Of a stretch of 64,000 nucleotides of DNA, positions 42,949 to 52,864 are shown one piece after another (position 1 is the first letter of the stretch; every line of letters starts with the position of its first letter). A program made the translations under genes and the position numbers. The DNA is from Cyanophora paradoxa. Lineage: Eukaryota; Glaucocystophyceae; Cyanophorales; Cyanophoraceae. The stretch is taken from the NCBI GenBank assembly GCA_004431415.1, contig QPMI01000402.1:1-64000 (forward strand), given 5' to 3'. The notes under the pieces are model-generated. The model ran no database searches and was not told the origin of the DNA. It worked only from the letters and a program-made list of their open reading frames with translations.

Positions 42949-43440
42949 TGTAAGCGAAACGTTTGTATACAAATACGGAACAGGCCATATTGCTGTAGGA
43001 CGTAAATCTGACGGTGAGACGGGAAGGGCACCGCCGGCGGGGTGGACTTCTTTTGGACCGACCAGACAGACGCGCACACCCCATTCCCCCCCCTTCCGCC
43101 GCCTCGTCCACCCTCTGCGGCCGCGCGCCGCCGCACCCGCCGCACGGAACGAGTCGGACGGGGCGCGCGGCGGCGGCGTTTACGCGGGTCGCGGCGGTCC
43201 CCGCCCCGCACCCGCCCCGCCCCGCACCCCCGCCCCGCCCACCCCATCGCCTCTGCCCCTCGGTGAGGCTTTACTCGTGCTACCCGCTGCTCGTGGACAA
43301 AGATCCGAGGCGGCCCGCCCGCCCGCGCGACGAGCCCGTGATGCTTTGCGCGACACAGACATCTATCTATGTCTCGATCCCGCAACGCGGCGCGCACCGT
43401 CGCCTGCGCGCGGCACTACCCGGCGCGACGAGGAGCCGGC
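42949..43440. repeat. Isolated left part of a 537-bp-type repeat unit
   Basis: From about 43022 the sequence GGGAAGGGCACCGCCGGCGG, then ACTTCTTTTGGACCGACCAG and ACAGACGCGCACA, matches the left arm of the array units at 44530 onward. It is followed to about 43260 by the unit's loop sequence, with GAGTCGGACGGGGCGCGCGG and GGCGGCGTTTACGCG. The remainder up to 43440 is not repeat-like and contains no recognised gene. Confidence 0.65.
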
Positions 43441-43956
43441 TCAGTCTACCAGCCAGAAGGTGGCCTTGGTCATGTTGTGGTGCCAATCCTCGAACCGGGT
43501 CTCGAGGCGGCCCCGCAGGCACGCGCGGGCGGGGTCGGCGCGGACGGCGGCCTCGTACTGGTACGCGGAGGCCCGGCGAGGGAACGCACAGGTGAAGACG
43601 CGGTCGGCGCGCAGCCTGGAGACGATGACCTTTGCCTTCATCGCAACGTCGTCGGGGAAGACGCCGAGGTCGCGGGCGACGACTAGCTCTAGGTCGTGGT
43701 CGGACAGCGACGCCCAATACGCTTCATCCCCCGGCGGTGCGACTTGTACGGCGCAGCGCCCGTCCGGGAGCGTAAAGTACCTGACACTGAAGCTGATTAA
43801 TAGGTCCGTACTGTCTTTGTCGAGCAGGGCGATCGCGCGTAGAATGGTATCAAGGTCGCGGACGGCGAAGAAGATCGGGGCGCGCTTGGGGAGCTCATCG
43901 GCCAGGAGGCGGGCGGCGGACGTGGGATCCTTGGTGAAGAATTTGTCAAAGTCCAT
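43441..43956 (-). CDS. 171-residue protein inside a repeat unit, unrecognised
   Basis: Starts MDFDKFFTKDPTSAARLLAD; an in-frame ATG three codons upstream (43965) is also possible. Mixed alpha/beta pattern: PIFFAVRDLDTILRAIALL, LLISFSVRYFTLPDG, LELVVARDLGVFPDD, ETRFEDWHHNMTKATFWLVD. No motif recognised. It sits between a left piece (43022-43260) and a right piece (44128-44430) of the same repeat unit found in the array. The loop sequence is present on both sides, so the gene appears embedded in or captured by a unit. Confidence 0.6.
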   Translation of the reverse strand: MDFDKFFTKDPTSAARLLADELPKRAPIFFAVRDLDTILRAIALLDKDSTDLLISFSVRYFTLPDGRCAVQVAPPGDEAYWASLSDHDLELVVARDLGVFPDDVAMKAKVIVSRLRADRVFTCAFPRRASAYQYEAAVRADPARACLRGRLETRFEDWHHNMTKATFWLVD

Positions 43957-44127
43957 CGTTTGCAAAGGTGAGCGAGAGCGATGGCGAGGCCCCTCGGAAG
44001 GGGGTCTTAAATGGCCTGGGCCACAGGCCCTCGCGCGACCCAGGAGGAGGGGATACAGCGACTCTCGAGTCGGCGGCGGCGCGGGGCGGACCCACCGCCC
44101 CGAGTCACTCCTCTTCCGCCCCCTACC

Positions 44128-44430
44128 CCAGCCGCACGGAACGAGTCGGACGGGGCGCGCGGCGGCGGCGTTTACGCGGGTCGCGGCGGTCCCCGCCCCG
44201 CACCCACACCGCCCCGCACCCCCGCCCCGCCCACCCCATCGCCCCTGCCCCTCGCACCGCGTCGTCTCCGCGGCCGGTGTTGCCGCCAGGGGCGACGGCG
44301 CGCGCGCGGGGACGGGGTGAGGGGTACGGCTCGTGCGCGTCTGTCTGTTCGGTCCAAAAGAAGTCCACCCCGCCGGCGGCGTCCTTCCCGGATTTTCATG
44401 ACGTCCGAGTGGGAACGCGCCCTCCCGTCT
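44128..44430. repeat. Right part of a 537-bp-type repeat unit
   Basis: CACGGAACGAGTCGGACGGG and the following loop sequence repeat 43145-43260 almost exactly. They continue into the right arm (GTGCGCGTCTGTCTG, GGTCCAAAAGAAGTCCACCC, GGATTTTCATGACGTCCGAG), which is the inverse of the left arm of each array unit. Confidence 0.75.
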
Positions 44431-47400
44431 TTTTCCGTTCTAGTATCTTTACTCTCTTTCTTCCCACTTTGACCTTTAGAAGTAGAGAAAATGTAGGTAA
44501 ACCAAGGTAGGGAAGAGGTTTAAGGAAAAATGGGAGGCCGCGTTCCCACTCGGACGTCCGAAAAATCCGGGAAGGACACCGCCGGCGGGGTCGACTTCTT
44601 TTGGACCGACCAGACAGACGCGCACACTCCATCCCCCCCCCGTTCTGTCCCGCCGCGCGCCGCCGCACCCGCCGCGCAGAAAGAGTCGGACGGGGCGCAC
44701 GGCGGCGGCGTTTACGCGCGTCCCAAAGGCCCCCGCCCCGCACTGGCCTCGCCCCGTACGGCGCCCACCCACCCGACCGCCTCTGCCCTCGCACCGCGCC
44801 GTCGCCGCGGCCTGCGGCGCCGCCAGGGGCGACGGCACGTGCGCGGGGACGGGGTGAGGGGTACGGCTCGTGCGCGTCTGTCTGGTCGGTCCAAAAGAAG
44901 TCCACCCCGCCGGCGGCGTCCTTCCCGGATTTTTCGGACGTCCGAGTGGGAACGCGCCCTCCCGTCGTTTTCCGTTCTAGTATCTTTACTCTCTTTCTTC
45001 CCACTTTGACCTTTGGATGTAGAGAAAATGTAGGTAAACCAAGGTAGGGAAGAGGTTTAAGGAAAAATGGGAGGCCGCGTTCCCACTCGGACGTCCGAAA
45101 AATCCGGGAAGGACACCGCCGGCGGGGTCGACTTCTTTTGGACCGACCAGACAGACGCGCACACTCCATCCCCCCCCCGTTCTTTCCTGCCGCGCGCCGC
45201 CGCACCCGCCGCGCAGAAAGAGTCGGACGGGGCGCACGGCGGCGGCGTTTACGCGCGTCCCAAAGGTCCCCGCCCCGCACTGGCCTCGCCCCGTACGGCG
45301 CCCACCCACCCGACCGCCTCTGCCCTCGCACCGCGCCGTCGCCGCGGCCTGCGGCGCCGCCAGGGGCGACGGCACGCGCGCGGGACGGGGTGAGGGGTAC
45401 GGCTCGTGCGCGTCTGTCTGGTCGGTCCAAAAGAAGTCCACCCCGCCGGCGGCGTCCTTCCCGGATTTTTCGGACGTCCGAGTGGGAACGCGCCCTCCCG
45501 TCTTTTTTCGTTCTAGTATCTTTACTCTCTTTCTTCCCACTTTGACCTTTAGAAGTAGAGAAAATGTAGGTAAACCAAGGTAGGGAAGAGGTTTAAGGAA
45601 AAATGGGAGGCCGCGTTCCCACTCGGACGTCCGAAAAATCCGGGAAGGACACCGCCGGCGGGGTCGACTTCTTTTGGACCGACCAGACAGACGCGCACAC
45701 TCCATCCCCCCCCCGTTCTTTCCTGCCGCACGCCGCCGCACCCGCCGCGCAGAAAGAGTCGGACGGGGCGCGCGGCGGCGGCGTTTACGCGCGTCCCAAA
45801 GGTCCCCGCCCCGCACTGGCCTCGCCCCGTACGGCGCCCACCCACCCGACCGCCTCTGCCCTCGCACCGCGCCGTCGCCGCGGCCTGCGGCGCCGCCAGG
45901 GGCGACGGCACGCGCGCGGGGACGGGGTGAGGGGTACGGCTCATGCGCGTCTGTCTGGTCGGTCCAAAAGAAGTCCACCCCGCCGGCGGTGTCCTTCCCG
46001 GATTTTCATGACGTCCGAGTGGGAACGCGCCCTCCCGTCTTTTTCCGTTCTAGTATCTTTACTCTCTTTCTTCCCACTTTGACCTTTGGATGTAGAGAAA
46101 ATGTAGGTAAACCAAGGTAGGGAAGAGGTTTAAGGAAAAATGGGAGGCCGCGTTCCCACTCGGACGTCCGAAAAATCCGGGAAGGACACCGCCGGCGGGG
46201 TCGACTTCTTTTGGACCGACCAGACAGACGCGCACACTCCATCCCCCCCCCGTTCTTTCCTGCCGCGCGCCGCCGCACCCGCCGCGCAGAAAGAGTCGGA
46301 CGGGGCGCACGGCGGCGGCGTTTACGCGCGTCCCAAAGGTCCCCGCCCCGCACTGGCCTCGCCCCGTACGGCGCCCACCCACCCGACCGCCTCTGCCCTC
46401 GCACCGCGCCGTCGCCGCGGCCTGCGGCGCCGCCAGGGGCGACGGCACGCGCGCGGGGACGGGGTGAGGGGTACGGCTCGTGCGCGTCTGTCTGGTCGGT
46501 CCAAAAGAAGTCCACCCCGCCGGCGGTGTCCTTCCCGGATTTTTCGGACGTCCGAGTGGGAACGCGCCCTCCCGTCTTTTTTCGTTCTAGTATCTTTACT
46601 CTCTTTCTTCCCACTTTGACCTTTAGAAGTAGAGAAAATGTAGGTAAACCAAGGTAGGGAAGAGGTTTAAGGAAAAATGGGAGGCCGCGTTCCCACTCGG
46701 ACGTCCGAAAAATCCGGGAAGGACACCGCCGGCGGGGTCGACTTCTTTTGGACCGACCAGACAGACGCGCACACTCCATCCCCCCCCCGTTCTTTCCTGC
46801 CGCACGCCGCCGCACCCGCCGCGCAGAAAGAGTCGGACGGGGCGCGCGGCGGCGGCGTTTACGCGCGTCCCAAAGGTCCCCGCCCCGCACTGGCCTCGCC
46901 CCGTACGGCGCCCACCCACCCGACCGCCTCTGCCCTCGCACCGCGCCGTCGCCGCGGCCTGCGGCGCCGCCAGGGGCGACGGCACGCGCGCGGGACGGGG
47001 TGAGGGGTACGGCTCATGCGCGTCTGTCTGGTCGGTCCAAAAGAAGTCCACCCGCCGGCGGTGTCCTTCCCGGATTTTCATGACGTCCGAGTGGGAACGC
47101 GCCCTCCCGTCTTTTTCCGTTCTAGTATCTTTACTCTCTTTCTTCCCACTTTGACCTTTAGAAGTAGAGAAAATGTAGGTAAACCAAGGTAGGGAAGAGG
47201 TTTAAGGAAAAATGGGAGGCCGCGTTCCCACTCGGACGTCCGAAAAATCCGGGAAGGACACCGCCGGCGGGGTCGACTTCTTTTGGACCGACCAGACAGA
47301 CGCGCACACTCCATCCCCCCCCCGTTCTGTCCCGCCGCGCGCCGCCGCACCCGCCGCGCAGAAAGAGTCGGACGGGGCGCACGGCGGCGGCGTTTACGCG

Positions 47401-49460
47401 CGTCCCAAAGGTCCCCGCCCCGCACTGGCCTCGCCCCGTACGGCGCCCACCCACCCGACCGCCTCTGCCCTCGCACCGCGCCGTCGCCGCGGCCTGCGGC
47501 GCCGCCAGGGGCGACGGCACGCGCGCGGGGACGGGGTGAGGGGTACGGCTCGTGCGCGTCTGTCTGGTCGGTCCAAAAGAAGTCCACCCCGCCGGCGGTG
47601 TCCTTCCCGGATTTTCATGACGTCCGAGTGGGAACGCGCCCTCCCGTCTTTTTTCGTTCTAGTATCTTTACTCTCTTTCTTCCCACTTTGACCTTTAGAA
47701 GTAGAGAAAATGTAGGTAAACCAAGGTAGGGAAGAGGTTTAAGGAAAAATGGGAGGCCGCGTTCCCACTCGGACGTCCGAAAAATCCGGGAAGGACACCG
47801 CCGGCGGGGTCGACTTCTTTTGGACCGACCAGACAGACGCGCACACTCCATCCCCCCCCCGTTCTGTCCCGCCGCGCGCCGCCGCACCCGCCGCGCAGAA
47901 AGAGTCGGACGGGGCGCACGGCGGCGGCGTTTACGCGCGTCCCAAAGGTCCCCGCCCCGCACTGGCCTCGCCCCGTACGGCGCCCACCCACCCGACCGCC
48001 TCTGCCCTCGCACCGCGCCGTCGCCGCGGCCTGCGGCGCCGCCAGGGGCGACGGCACGCGCGCGGGACGGGGTGAGGGGTACGGCTCGTGCGCGTCTGTC
48101 TGGTCGGTCCAAAAGAAGTCCACCCCGCCGGCGGTGTCCTTCCCGGATTTTTCGGACGTCCGAGTGGGAACGCGCCCTCCCGTCTTTTTTCGTTCTAGTA
48201 TCTTTACTCTCTTTCTTCCCACTTTGACCTTTAGAAGTAGAGAAAATGTAGGTAAACCAAGGTAGGGAAGAGGTTTAAGGAAAAATGGGAGGCCGCGTTC
48301 CCACTCGGACGTCCGAAAAATCCGGGAAGGACACCGCCGGCGGGGTCGACTTCTTTTGGACCGACCAGACAGACGCGCACACTCCATCCCCCCCCCGTTC
48401 TTTCCTGCCGCACGCCGCCGCACCCGCCGCGCAGAAAGAGTCGGACGGGGCGCGCGGCGGCGGCGTTTACGCGCGTCCCAAAGGCCCCCGCCCCGCACTG
48501 GCCTCGCCCCGTACGGCGCCCACCCACCCGACCGCCTCTGCCCTCGCACCGCGCCGTCGCCGCGGCCTGCGGCGCCGCCAGGGGCGACGGCACGCGCGCG
48601 GGGACGGGGTGAGGGGTACGGCTCATGCGCGTCTGTCTGGTCGGTCCAAAAGAAGTCCACCCCGCCGGCGGTGTCCTTCCCGGATTTTCATGACGTCCGA
48701 GTGGGAACGCGCCCTCCCGTCTTTTTCCGTTCTAGTATCTTTACTCTCTTTCTTCCCACTTTGACCTTTAGAAGTAGAGAAAATGTAGGTAAACCAAGGT
48801 AGGGAAGAGGTTTAAGGAAAAATGGGAGGCCGCGTTCCCACTCGGACGTCCGAAAAATCCGGGAAGGACACCGCCGGCGGGGTCGACTTCTTTTGGACCG
48901 ACCAGACAGACGCGCACACTCCATCCCCCCCCCGTTCTTTCCTGCCGCACGCCGCCGCACCCGCCGCGCAGAAAGAGTCGGACGGGGCGCGCGGTGGCGG
49001 CGTTTACGCGCGTCCCAAAGGCCCCCGCCCCGCACTGGCCTCGCCCCGTACGGAGCCCACCCACCCGACCGCCTCTGCCCTCGCACCGCGCCGTCGCCGC
49101 GGCCTGCGGCGCCGCCAGGGGCGACGGCACGCGCGCGGGGACGGGGTGAGGGGTACGGCTCATGCGCGTCTGTCTGGTCGGTCCAAAAGAAGTCCACCCC
49201 GCCGGCGGTGTCCTTCCCGGATTTTCATGACGTCCGAGTGGGAACGCGCCCTCCCGTCTTTTTCCGTTCTAGTATCTTTACTCTCTTTCTTCCCACTTTG
49301 ACCTTTAGAAGTAGAGAAAATGTAGGTAAACCAAGGTAGAGAAGAGGTTTAAGGAAAATGGGAGGCCGCGTTCCCACTCGGACGTCCGAAAAATCCGGGA
49401 AGGACACCGCCGGCGGGGTCGACTTCTTTTGGACCGACCAGACAGACGTGCACAAACTGT
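44431..49460. repeat. Tandem array of about nine 537-bp units with inverted arms
   Basis: ATGGGAGGCCGCGTTCCCAC recurs at 44530, 45067, 45603, 46140, 46677, 47212, 47749, 48285, 48822 and 49358: nine full intervals of 535-537 bases plus a terminal left arm. Within a unit the first 95 or so bases reappear inverted about 340 bases later, separated by a GC-rich loop containing GTTTACGCGCG. An AT-rich spacer of about 100 bases (CTTTACTCTCTTTCTTCCC, GTAGGTAAACCAAGGTAGGG) precedes the next unit. Single-base length differences occur. Long open frames on both strands arise from the repeat and are not annotated as genes. Confidence 0.9.
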
Positions 49461-49525
49461 ACCCCTCACCCCATCTTCGCGCGGCAAGGCGATACGTTGT
49501 CGTGTGTGGCGAGGGCTTTACTGGT

Positions 49526-50020
49526 TCAGAAGATCTTAAACTTGCGTTTCGCATTGGACACGTTGAACACACGGGTCCGATAGTGTGTGTCGAGCTTCAG
49601 CCCACCCGAGACGCATTCCGACTTTCGTTTAGGTCTCTGTTGCTGCTCGGTGGTGAGCACGTTCTCCACAGACCTCCACACGCTCGTTATGACATCCGCG
49701 GGCGCGTCAGAGGCCAGCCGTCCGATGGAGACCAAAAGGCGATCGGCGTGAAGGTAATCGGCCAGAATAGCAAGCCGTGCCAGGTTCAAAAGCGTCTCTG
49801 TAGGGTCCGGACACGGAGGTTCAAATAGGCGCGTGTCGCTCGGGGCGCTGAGAGCCCTCTCGGCGGAGCGGACGAGCCACCCCGAAAAAGGGAGCGGCAT
49901 CGGGGCGCTTTCGGCGTCGCAGCACTCGGCGGCCTCGCGGAGAACGATCGAGTCGGCGAACAGGGCCGGAGGACACGGGAATGGGGCGTCGTCTCCCATG
50001 CACATGAGCTTCATGCTCAT
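49526..50020 (-). CDS. SKP1-like protein
   Basis: 164 residues from the first ATG; starts at 50014, 50005 or 49999 are also possible. The second half matches the SKP1 C-terminal helices: LLNLARLAILADYLHADRLL, then VSIGRLASDAPADVI, like the L-x-x-A-A-x-Y-L-x-I-x-x-L-L pattern of SKP1. The first half fits a divergent POZ fold (SIVLREAAECC, then APMPLPFSGWLVRSAERAL, like the P-I-P-L-P-N segment). It ends with a basic tail. SKP1 links F-box proteins to cullin-1. With the F-box gene at 41794 this suggests a viral substitute or competitor adaptor (inference). Immediately follows the repeat array. Confidence 0.5.
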   Translation of the reverse strand: MSMKLMCMGDDAPFPCPPALFADSIVLREAAECCDAESAPMPLPFSGWLVRSAERALSAPSDTRLFEPPCPDPTETLLNLARLAILADYLHADRLLVSIGRLASDAPADVITSVWRSVENVLTTEQQQRPKRKSECVSGGLKLDTHYRTRVFNVSNAKRKFKIF

Positions 50021-50140
50021 CCTCGCACTCGTACGTTAGAGGAAACTTTGCGCTCGCAGGATGTATTTCTGGATCTCATATTCGCGAGTGCGAATCCTTA
50101 TTTTACTCGAAAACAACGAGAAGTCGGTATTCAAGTCCGT
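50021..50140. other. Short spacer
   Basis: AT-richer sequence between the SKP1-like start and the TFIIB-like stop. It probably holds the SKP1-like promoter and the TFIIB-like 3' end. No clear TATA box. Confidence 0.3.
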
Positions 50141-50827
50141 TTACGTCCGACCTAGGCCTAGACTACGCATTACTTTTACCACCCCCATCGGAGAGACGCC
50201 GGCCGCGCGCGCGACGTCGGTTGCGGTGGCGCCGGCTCCGTGCGCAACGGCGGCGGCGGCTACCAGAATGGGCGAGCGCGCGGACTCGGAGAGCGCTCTC
50301 GCAACGTTTACGGCCCTGTGGCGCGAATCTGCGTCCAGCGCGAGCCGAGACAAAATAATCTCCACATAGTCCGACGGCCTCGCGACGTACGTCGGCCAGC
50401 AACGACGGCTACGCTGGATGGCGCGCACGCAACGGAAAACGGCGCCGCGTCGGGTGACGAGGTCGGGCGTCCACGTCAACGCATCGGCGAGGAGACGGGG
50501 CGAACGAAGCGCCTTCGAAGCCCAGTACAACCCCGCCGTCGCGAGCACCAGCGCCGAACGACCGTTACGGATGCTCCGCGGCGCGATCACGCTCCGCGCA
50601 ACATCGACGATTCCTTCGGGAACATACAGAGCGATGGCGGCAGAGCGCAGCGCCTCCTCCACGCGGCCGCCACGGACATCGGCCTTGCTTCCATCGTCAC
50701 CGCGATCTTTGCGATCTTCATGGGGTGCGCCCAACACGCGTGGAGTTCGTACGACGCCGCAGCCATCGCAAGCGCACCACTCCACGGTCAGAACCGTCAG
50801 CCCGCCCCCGCACATTGTCCAGATCAC
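50141..50827 (-). CDS. TFIIB-like transcription initiation factor
   Basis: 228 residues. It begins with a short zinc-ribbon-like segment (EWCACDGCGVV) and a charged linker, then two cyclin-like repeats. Repeat 1: RVEEALRSAAIALYVPEGIV, then SALVLATAGLYWASKAL. Repeat 2: DYVEIILSRLALDADSRHRA, then RSPILVAAAAVAHGAGATAT and VARAAGVSPMGVVKVMRSLG, the last resembling the helix-turn-helix end of TFIIB (the A-x-x-x-G-V-S pattern). Viral TFIIB homologues recruit RNA polymerase to TATA promoters, consistent with the TATA-like boxes here. The zinc ribbon lacks a clear second cysteine pair. Confidence 0.65.
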   Translation of the reverse strand: MIWTMCGGGLTVLTVEWCACDGCGVVRTPRVLGAPHEDRKDRGDDGSKADVRGGRVEEALRSAAIALYVPEGIVDVARSVIAPRSIRNGRSALVLATAGLYWASKALRSPRLLADALTWTPDLVTRRGAVFRCVRAIQRSRRCWPTYVARPSDYVEIILSRLALDADSRHRAVNVARALSESARSPILVAAAAVAHGAGATATDVARAAGVSPMGVVKVMRSLGLGRT

Positions 50828-50929
50828 CCGAACAACGTCAACGCGAAAGGCTATCTCGAGGCAGAACGCAACTCTCTCTCTCTCTCTCGTAAGGAATCGC
50901 CGAACACGGGACCTCCGGGTGCATTTCTA

Positions 50930-50955
50930 GGTCCGCCCGCATATATATCAAACAT
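50930..50955 (-). promoter_or_regulatory. AT-rich element upstream of TFIIB-like gene
   Basis: CATATATATCAAAC lies about 115 bases upstream of the ATG at 50827 and just before the plus-strand gene at 50973, so it could serve either. A CT repeat sits at 50873-50889. Confidence 0.3.
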
Positions 50956-50972
50956 TTTGCACGTGCGTACAG

Positions 50973-51436
50973 ATGCGAAGACCGACTACAAACGTTTCAC
51001 GCGCGCCTCGAAAAGCGGAGGGAGGATGTCGGGATTGCCGTAAACGCGGATGCGGCGTCGTACCTGCGGATGGTGCCCACCCCCCGCCGCCAAGGATCAA
51101 TTCGTGGGGCACATCCAACGGGCCATCCGCCGCAACGTCAACCCCGCGTACGGGCGTGGGGAGAGCGTTTCGCTCAAGTACCGCGACTGGCTCGAATGGT
51201 CCGGTTCGGACCTCTTCAAGAGCAAGTCGTCGCGTCTGCGTGCGTTCTGCACCGCCACGACGGCGCTCGGTCAGGCGGTCGTCTACGGGGACCTCTGGCA
51301 CCTGCAATTTTGCGTCCAGGGGCTTCGGGAGATCCTCGAGCGCGGGTTCCCCTGCGAGGATGACTCGAAGAAGGACTACATTACGTGGGGCATGTACGAG
51401 ACGAAGATTCCCGTGGTAGGGTGTCACGTTCTGTGA
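50973..51436 (+). CDS. Unrecognised protein, probable frameshift
   Basis: The best coding signal is 51089-51436 (KDQFVGHIQRAIRRNVNPAY, LKYRDWLEWSGSDLFKSKS, YGDLWHLQFCVQGLREILER). Upstream, a different frame reads HARLEKRREDVGIAVNADAA then SYLRMVPTP. The two meet at CCCACCCCCCGCCGCC near 51075-51090, so a one-base run error there is likely. The start is uncertain: an ATG at 50973 is in yet another frame, and an ATG at 51050 would give 128 residues. No family recognised. Confidence 0.45.
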
Positions 51437-51724
51437 CGGGCCGATTGCGGGCAGCGGTAGATTGCCGTGTACATGAGTAAATAGAATCGACATCGAAGCA
51501 CGCGCTACGTAAACCCACGCGCGGCGTGCGCGCAACTACCAACACGATCGCTCATCCCGGGGCGTAAACGGAGCGCAGGGCGCCCTTCGTACGCCCCGCC
51601 GTCGACCTCGCGCTCGTCTTTGGCCGTGAGACGAGGGTACACGAGGGTACGATGGCCTCTTCGTGTGCAGATGGGGCGGCCGCGGCCGTTTCAATTCATC
51701 GAGGATCGCCTGGGCCCCGAGCAC
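51437..51724. other. Spacer, no gene seen
   Basis: Contains three GTAAAC copies within about 90 bases (51506-51567) and the short direct repeat GAGGGTACAC/GAGGGTACGA near 51633. Leads into the TATA-like box at 51725. Confidence 0.4.
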
Positions 51725-51733
51725 GGATAAATA
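51725..51733 (+). promoter_or_regulatory. TATA-like box
   Basis: GGATAAATA lies about 36 bases before the ATG at 51762, the shortest spacing seen here. Confidence 0.4.
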
Positions 51734-51761
51734 TCAGCGCCCGTCTCGGGTGTCGGCACCC

Positions 51762-52127
51762 ATGGAGAGCTGCGAGCTGATCTCCCTCAAGGCGTACCCG
51801 ACCTCGGCCTTTCCGACGGCCAAAGAGGGCGGCGTGCGCGTCGGCACGTTCCACGCCGTCAAGAGCCGGCTCGACGTCGGCATGACCCCGCACGCGCTGC
51901 GCGCGATCTCCGGACTCCGCGAGGACGCCGTCGCCGCGCTCCGCCGCCACGACCGCAAGGGCTACGCGCTCCTGACGGCCTACGTCGAGGACGAGGGCGG
52001 CGTCGCCGTCACGCACGTCATCCTCGCCCGCGACGCGAGGGACGTGCCGCCCCCCAAGCCCCGTGCGGGTGGGGGAAAACGCGGCGGCACCAAGGGCGAC
52101 GACGGCGAGGGAAATTCCGATTCGTGA
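51762..52127 (+). CDS. 121-residue protein, unrecognised
   Basis: Starts MESCELISLKAYPTSAFPTA and is intact. The N-terminal 90 residues look globular (VRVGTFHAVKSRLDVGM, ALRAISGLREDAVAALRRH, YALLTAYVEDEGGVAVTHVI), the tail is Gly/Lys/Asp-rich (GGGKRGGTKGDDGEGNSDS). A TATA-like box precedes it. It is convergent with the GIY-YIG gene, 11 bases apart. No family recognised. Confidence 0.6.
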   Translation: MESCELISLKAYPTSAFPTAKEGGVRVGTFHAVKSRLDVGMTPHALRAISGLREDAVAALRRHDRKGYALLTAYVEDEGGVAVTHVILARDARDVPPPKPRAGGGKRGGTKGDDGEGNSDS

Positions 52128-52138
52128 CACGCAACAGA

Positions 52139-52683
52139 CTACGCGTCGTCGGCCGTCTCGTCCGTATCCACCTCGATCGTCGTAAACGCCTTGGCCAACC
52201 GCTTCATGACGGCCAGCTTCCGCCGCGCGCCGCCCCCGCCGCCCTTTACCTCGCGCTCAAACGCGCGCGACTCGGCGACGCCGGCAAAGCCGTAGGCGAT
52301 CGCCAGCGCCTTCCACGGGCCTTTTCCCCTCGTATAAGCGAATTTCGAGCCGTAATTGTGCTCCCGGAGCCTGCAAACGGCGCGCGCGTGAGCCGGCCGT
52401 CGGCGCGCGTGCGCGCTCGCGTCTACCTCCTGGCCATGTCGGAGGTGCTCCCCACGTAGCAAATATTCTGGTCGTTTGTAATCAAGTACACGACGGGCTG
52501 CTTGGGGTGGCGCAGGTGGAGGGCCTTGGTCTTGGTCGCGGCGGGGGTCTTGGGGGGCTTTGCGGCGTCGCCGGTGCCGTTGGCGCCACCCGCGTCGTCC
52601 TGCGGCGCCGCGCCGTCGCCGGGTCCCTCCCGCTCTTCTTTGATGGCGGCGCCGTCCTTGTCGCTTTCGAGAGACTCTCCCAT
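52139..52683 (-). CDS. GIY-YIG endonuclease with one intron
   Basis: Exon 1 is 52427-52683 (ATG at 52683, MGESLESDKDGA), exon 2 52139-52370. A GT-AG intron, 52371-52426, joins codons in phase inside the nuclease domain. Exon 1 ends with VVYLITNDQNICYVGSTSDM, holding the GIY (VYLI) and YIG (YVG) motifs. Exon 2 starts REHNYGSKFAYTRGKGPWKA and has AFEREVK, matching the expected H-N, T-R-G-x-G-P-W and catalytic Glu. Total 162 residues, with an acidic N-terminal linker. This single-domain, UvrC/SLX1-like type is frequent in giant viruses. The intron is strong evidence for spliceosomal splicing in the right half of the window. Confidence 0.85.
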
Positions 52684-52757
52684 TGATCCGGCGACGGCTC
52701 GAATGTTCAAGGGGGCCCCGAGCCCGTATTTACGCGTGGGCGCGCGCCGAGGGAGGG

Positions 52758-52775
52758 CCCCCCCCCCCCCCCCCC
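52758..52775. repeat. Poly-C tract with adjacent G run
   Basis: About 18 C followed by GGGGGCCCC, upstream of the primase TATA box. Same type of tract as at 39346. Confidence 0.7.
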
Positions 52776-52798
52776 GGGGGCCCCGTGTGCGCTCGAGA

Positions 52799-52809
52799 CC
52801 TATAAATGG
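52799..52809 (+). promoter_or_regulatory. TATA box of primase gene
   Basis: CCTATAAATGG lies about 63 bases before the ATG at 52865. Confidence 0.55.
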
Positions 52810-52864
52810 GGGCGGCCCTCGGGCCGTTGCACCGTGACCGCGACCTCGGAGCAACGCGCGCGCC

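Noticed and set aside
44396-49572. Many overlapping repeated open frames of 100-340 codons on both strands
   Set aside because: They follow the 537-bp array on both strands and in several frames at once, with no promoter or conserved domain.
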